From positions 2,756,624 through 2,820,623 of the forward strand of contig NZ_LT985747.1 in the NCBI RefSeq assembly GCF_900289175.1: DNA of 64,000 nucleotides. Direction: 5' to 3'. Both the position numbers and the translations under genes were made by a program. Source of the DNA: Paenibacillus faecalis (GTDB lineage: Bacteria; Bacillota; Bacilli; Paenibacillales; Paenibacillaceae). A model generated the notes under the pieces. It searched no databases, had not been told where the DNA came from, and saw only the letters and a list, made by a program, of their open reading frames with translations. Each line of letters begins with the position of its first letter. Position 1 is the stretch's first letter. Below, piece by piece: positions 62,485 through 64,000 of this stretch.

Positions 62485-63903
62485 TTAGGCAGCTTTTCTC
62501 TCATCTTTCCAACTCTGCCGGGTCATCGTCCCCCAGGAATTGTTGTTCCGAAGGTATTGGATATGGCCCTGCACTCTCCACAGCGCACCAAGCTGGTGAT
62601 ATCCGGCAAATTTAAGGGCAGAGAAAAGAAGCATTTTCCAAAGATCAGACATGTTGCTGTATCGGCGAAAGGCCACTTCTTCTAATAAAAGGGCCCCTAC
62701 ACTGAGCAAATATCCGCTCAGAAAATTCACAAGGCCAAACACGGCAAGAATTTGCCAATGGGTCATATCCAGCGAGACATATCCGATCAAAGCCAGCAGG
62801 CCCGTGATTTTGAAATATGGATTTAAAGCTTCAAAAATGACGTTATAAGGCATCGTTAAAAGTCCCATCGTCTTGTATTTGGGATTGAAGACCATGTCCC
62901 GATTCTCGATCATATTCTTCAGATTACCCCGGCCCCAGCGCTTTCGCTGGTTGGACAAAATACGGTAGCTGTCCGGCGCTTGAGTCCAACACACCGCCTC
63001 GGGACAAAAGGCGACCCGATAACGGATTTTATTTTCCAGCATATAGCGGTGCAGCTTGATAATAATGTTCATGTCTTCTCCGGGGTAACCGCCGCGATAC
63101 CCGCCTACGGCAATGACATAGTCCTTACGGAACAATCCGAAAGCGCCGGAGACGATAATCAGTCCATTGATATGACTCCATCCGATCCGCCCGCCTAGAA
63201 AAGCCTTCAAATACTCAATCGACTGGAACATCGGCCATATTCTGCGGGGTAATGAAACTTGCTTCACCGCTCCATTCTCAATGACACAACCGTTAGCAAT
63301 GCGTACATCCCCGCCGATCGCAACGGTTTCCTCCGGATTTTCCATGTACATTCTCGCCATTCGGATCAGGGCATCCTTCTCCAGTAAAGAGTCAGCATCA
63401 ATAGAAGAAATTAGAGGATAACGGGACAGGTTAATGCCCGCATTTAGGGAATCTGCTTTGCCGCCATTCTCCTTGTCGATAACAAACAGATGCGGATACT
63501 GCTCATTGTAGTAGACACCTCGAATTTTCTTCGTAGTCATTGTTCCGTTAAACTGAGGATTTGAAATACGCTTAAGACCATATTCCTTGATCAGCACCTC
63601 TAACGTTGCATCAGACGAACCGTCGTTGATGACGATAACCTCATAAGTCGGATAATTCAGAGTCATTAGACATCGAACGTTCTCGATAATGGTCAGTTCC
63701 TCATTGTAGGAAGGAACGAGCAGCGATACCGGGGGAGCCAGCTCTGAACCCGAAAGTGTGTTATACCTTGAAAACGAAGCTCTTCTGAAAATTTTTCCTA
63801 TATCTCGAAAAGAAAACAAGATGATGGCAAAATAAATGATGTTCACGATCATGACATAATAAATGGCTACCATGCCATAAGTGAGCAAAATATCTCTAAG
63901 CAG
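62485..63903 (-). CDS. Processive family 2 glycosyltransferase (membrane synthase)
   Basis: About 472 aa. One N-terminal and three or four C-terminal membrane helices around a GT-A domain: VSLLVPSYNEE, VINDGSSDAT, DADSLLEKDAL (DxD), YPGEDMNIIIKL (ED base) and LSNQRKRWGRGNL (QxxRW). These are the motifs of processive synthases such as cellulose, hyaluronan or PNAG synthase. The best Shine-Dalgarno (AGGAGGGG) points to a CTG at 63901-63903; otherwise a TTG at 63969 or downstream start is needed. First gene of the four-gene unit. Confidence 0.88.
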   Translation of the reverse strand: MLRDILLTYGMVAIYYVMIVNIIYFAIILFSFRDIGKIFRRASFSRYNTLSGSELAPPVSLLVPSYNEELTIIENVRCLMTLNYPTYEVIVINDGSSDATLEVLIKEYGLKRISNPQFNGTMTTKKIRGVYYNEQYPHLFVIDKENGGKADSLNAGINLSRYPLISSIDADSLLEKDALIRMARMYMENPEETVAIGGDVRIANGCVIENGAVKQVSLPRRIWPMFQSIEYLKAFLGGRIGWSHINGLIIVSGAFGLFRKDYVIAVGGYRGGYPGEDMNIIIKLHRYMLENKIRYRVAFCPEAVCWTQAPDSYRILSNQRKRWGRGNLKNMIENRDMVFNPKYKTMGLLTMPYNVIFEALNPYFKITGLLALIGYVSLDMTHWQILAVFGLVNFLSGYLLSVGALLLEEVAFRRYSNMSDLWKMLLFSALKFAGYHQLGALWRVQGHIQYLRNNNSWGTMTRQSWKDERKAA

Positions 63904-64000
63904 TGTAATCCCCTCCTGTGCTTGCGATCTGTACAGGCCGTTTATTAGGCTCGATACTCTCGATACCAAAGTAGCTTTCGTAAAGCAGCTTTTTCTTGTT

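Overview
The window looks like chromosomal DNA of a spore-forming, facultatively anaerobic member of the Bacillales, most like Paenibacillus. The main evidence is gene order: the spoIIIA sporulation operon, yqhV, an aspartate kinase, efp, an M24 peptidase, aroQ, yqhR, yqhQ, yqhP, a patatin and mntR are collinear with the yqh/spoIIIA neighbourhood of Bacillus subtilis. A spore photoproduct lyase, strong Shine-Dalgarno sequences, a T-box and Zur boxes agree with this. I see no rRNA, tRNA, CRISPR array, transposase or prophage gene.

Layout. 1-5180: spoIIIAH (12 codons only) back to spoIIIAA, then yqhV, all on the minus strand; they encode the mother-cell side of the forespore feeding channel. 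5339-13969: housekeeping block (lysC-type aspartate kinase, efp, M24 peptidase, aroQ, yqhR, yqhQ-yqhP, patatin, secreted GH10-like protein, mntR). 14583-22257: splB, ccdA, the zinc importer znuACB, metG with a T-box leader, and zur-yidD. Zur boxes flank the znu promoter and the zur gene is 3 kb away. 22454-33141: a large secreted protein with duplicated copper-amine-oxidase-like domains, then a six-gene unit (solute-binding lipoprotein, two permeases, YesM/YesN two-component system, GH3 NagZ-type hexosaminidase) that probably imports and splits amino-sugar oligosaccharides.

33178-43877 is an anaerobic-metabolism island: pflA, pflB, adhE, a Bacillus-type fnr gene with a C-terminal cysteine cluster, a formate/nitrite transporter and nirD-nirB. 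Seven 16-bp Fnr-like palindromes (GTGA-N6-TCAC core) lie in its non-coding gaps, and an eighth precedes the flavohemoglobin gene hmp at 54 kb. At nirB, pflB, adhE and hmp a box is centred 41.5-42.5 bp upstream of the start predicted from a good -10, the geometry of class II activation. Mixed-acid/ethanol fermentation, nitrite reduction and NO detoxification therefore appear wired to the fnr gene in the window.

44157-53864: a Paenibacillus-type unknown gene, a YodB-like regulator, a small sugar-catabolic group (ThuA protein, TIM-barrel isomerase, Gfo/Idh/MocA dehydrogenase) divergent from an AraC regulator, TerC, a VTT protein, MsrAB fusion, a YdaT-like small protein and YitT. 53865-59264: a long repeat-containing leader before yitT, hmp, a VOC protein, a short Crp/Fnr protein, an unknown 128-aa protein and a YhgE/Pip protein without a normal start codon. 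59292-63903: a four-gene minus-strand unit (processive GT2 glycosyltransferase, degenerate GGDEF plus degenerate receiver protein, UDP-sugar dehydrogenase, membrane-anchored TIM-barrel protein). It reads as a compact synthase-dependent exopolysaccharide system and is the best candidate here for something undescribed.

All assignments are by reading translated sequence and motifs; no database search was run.
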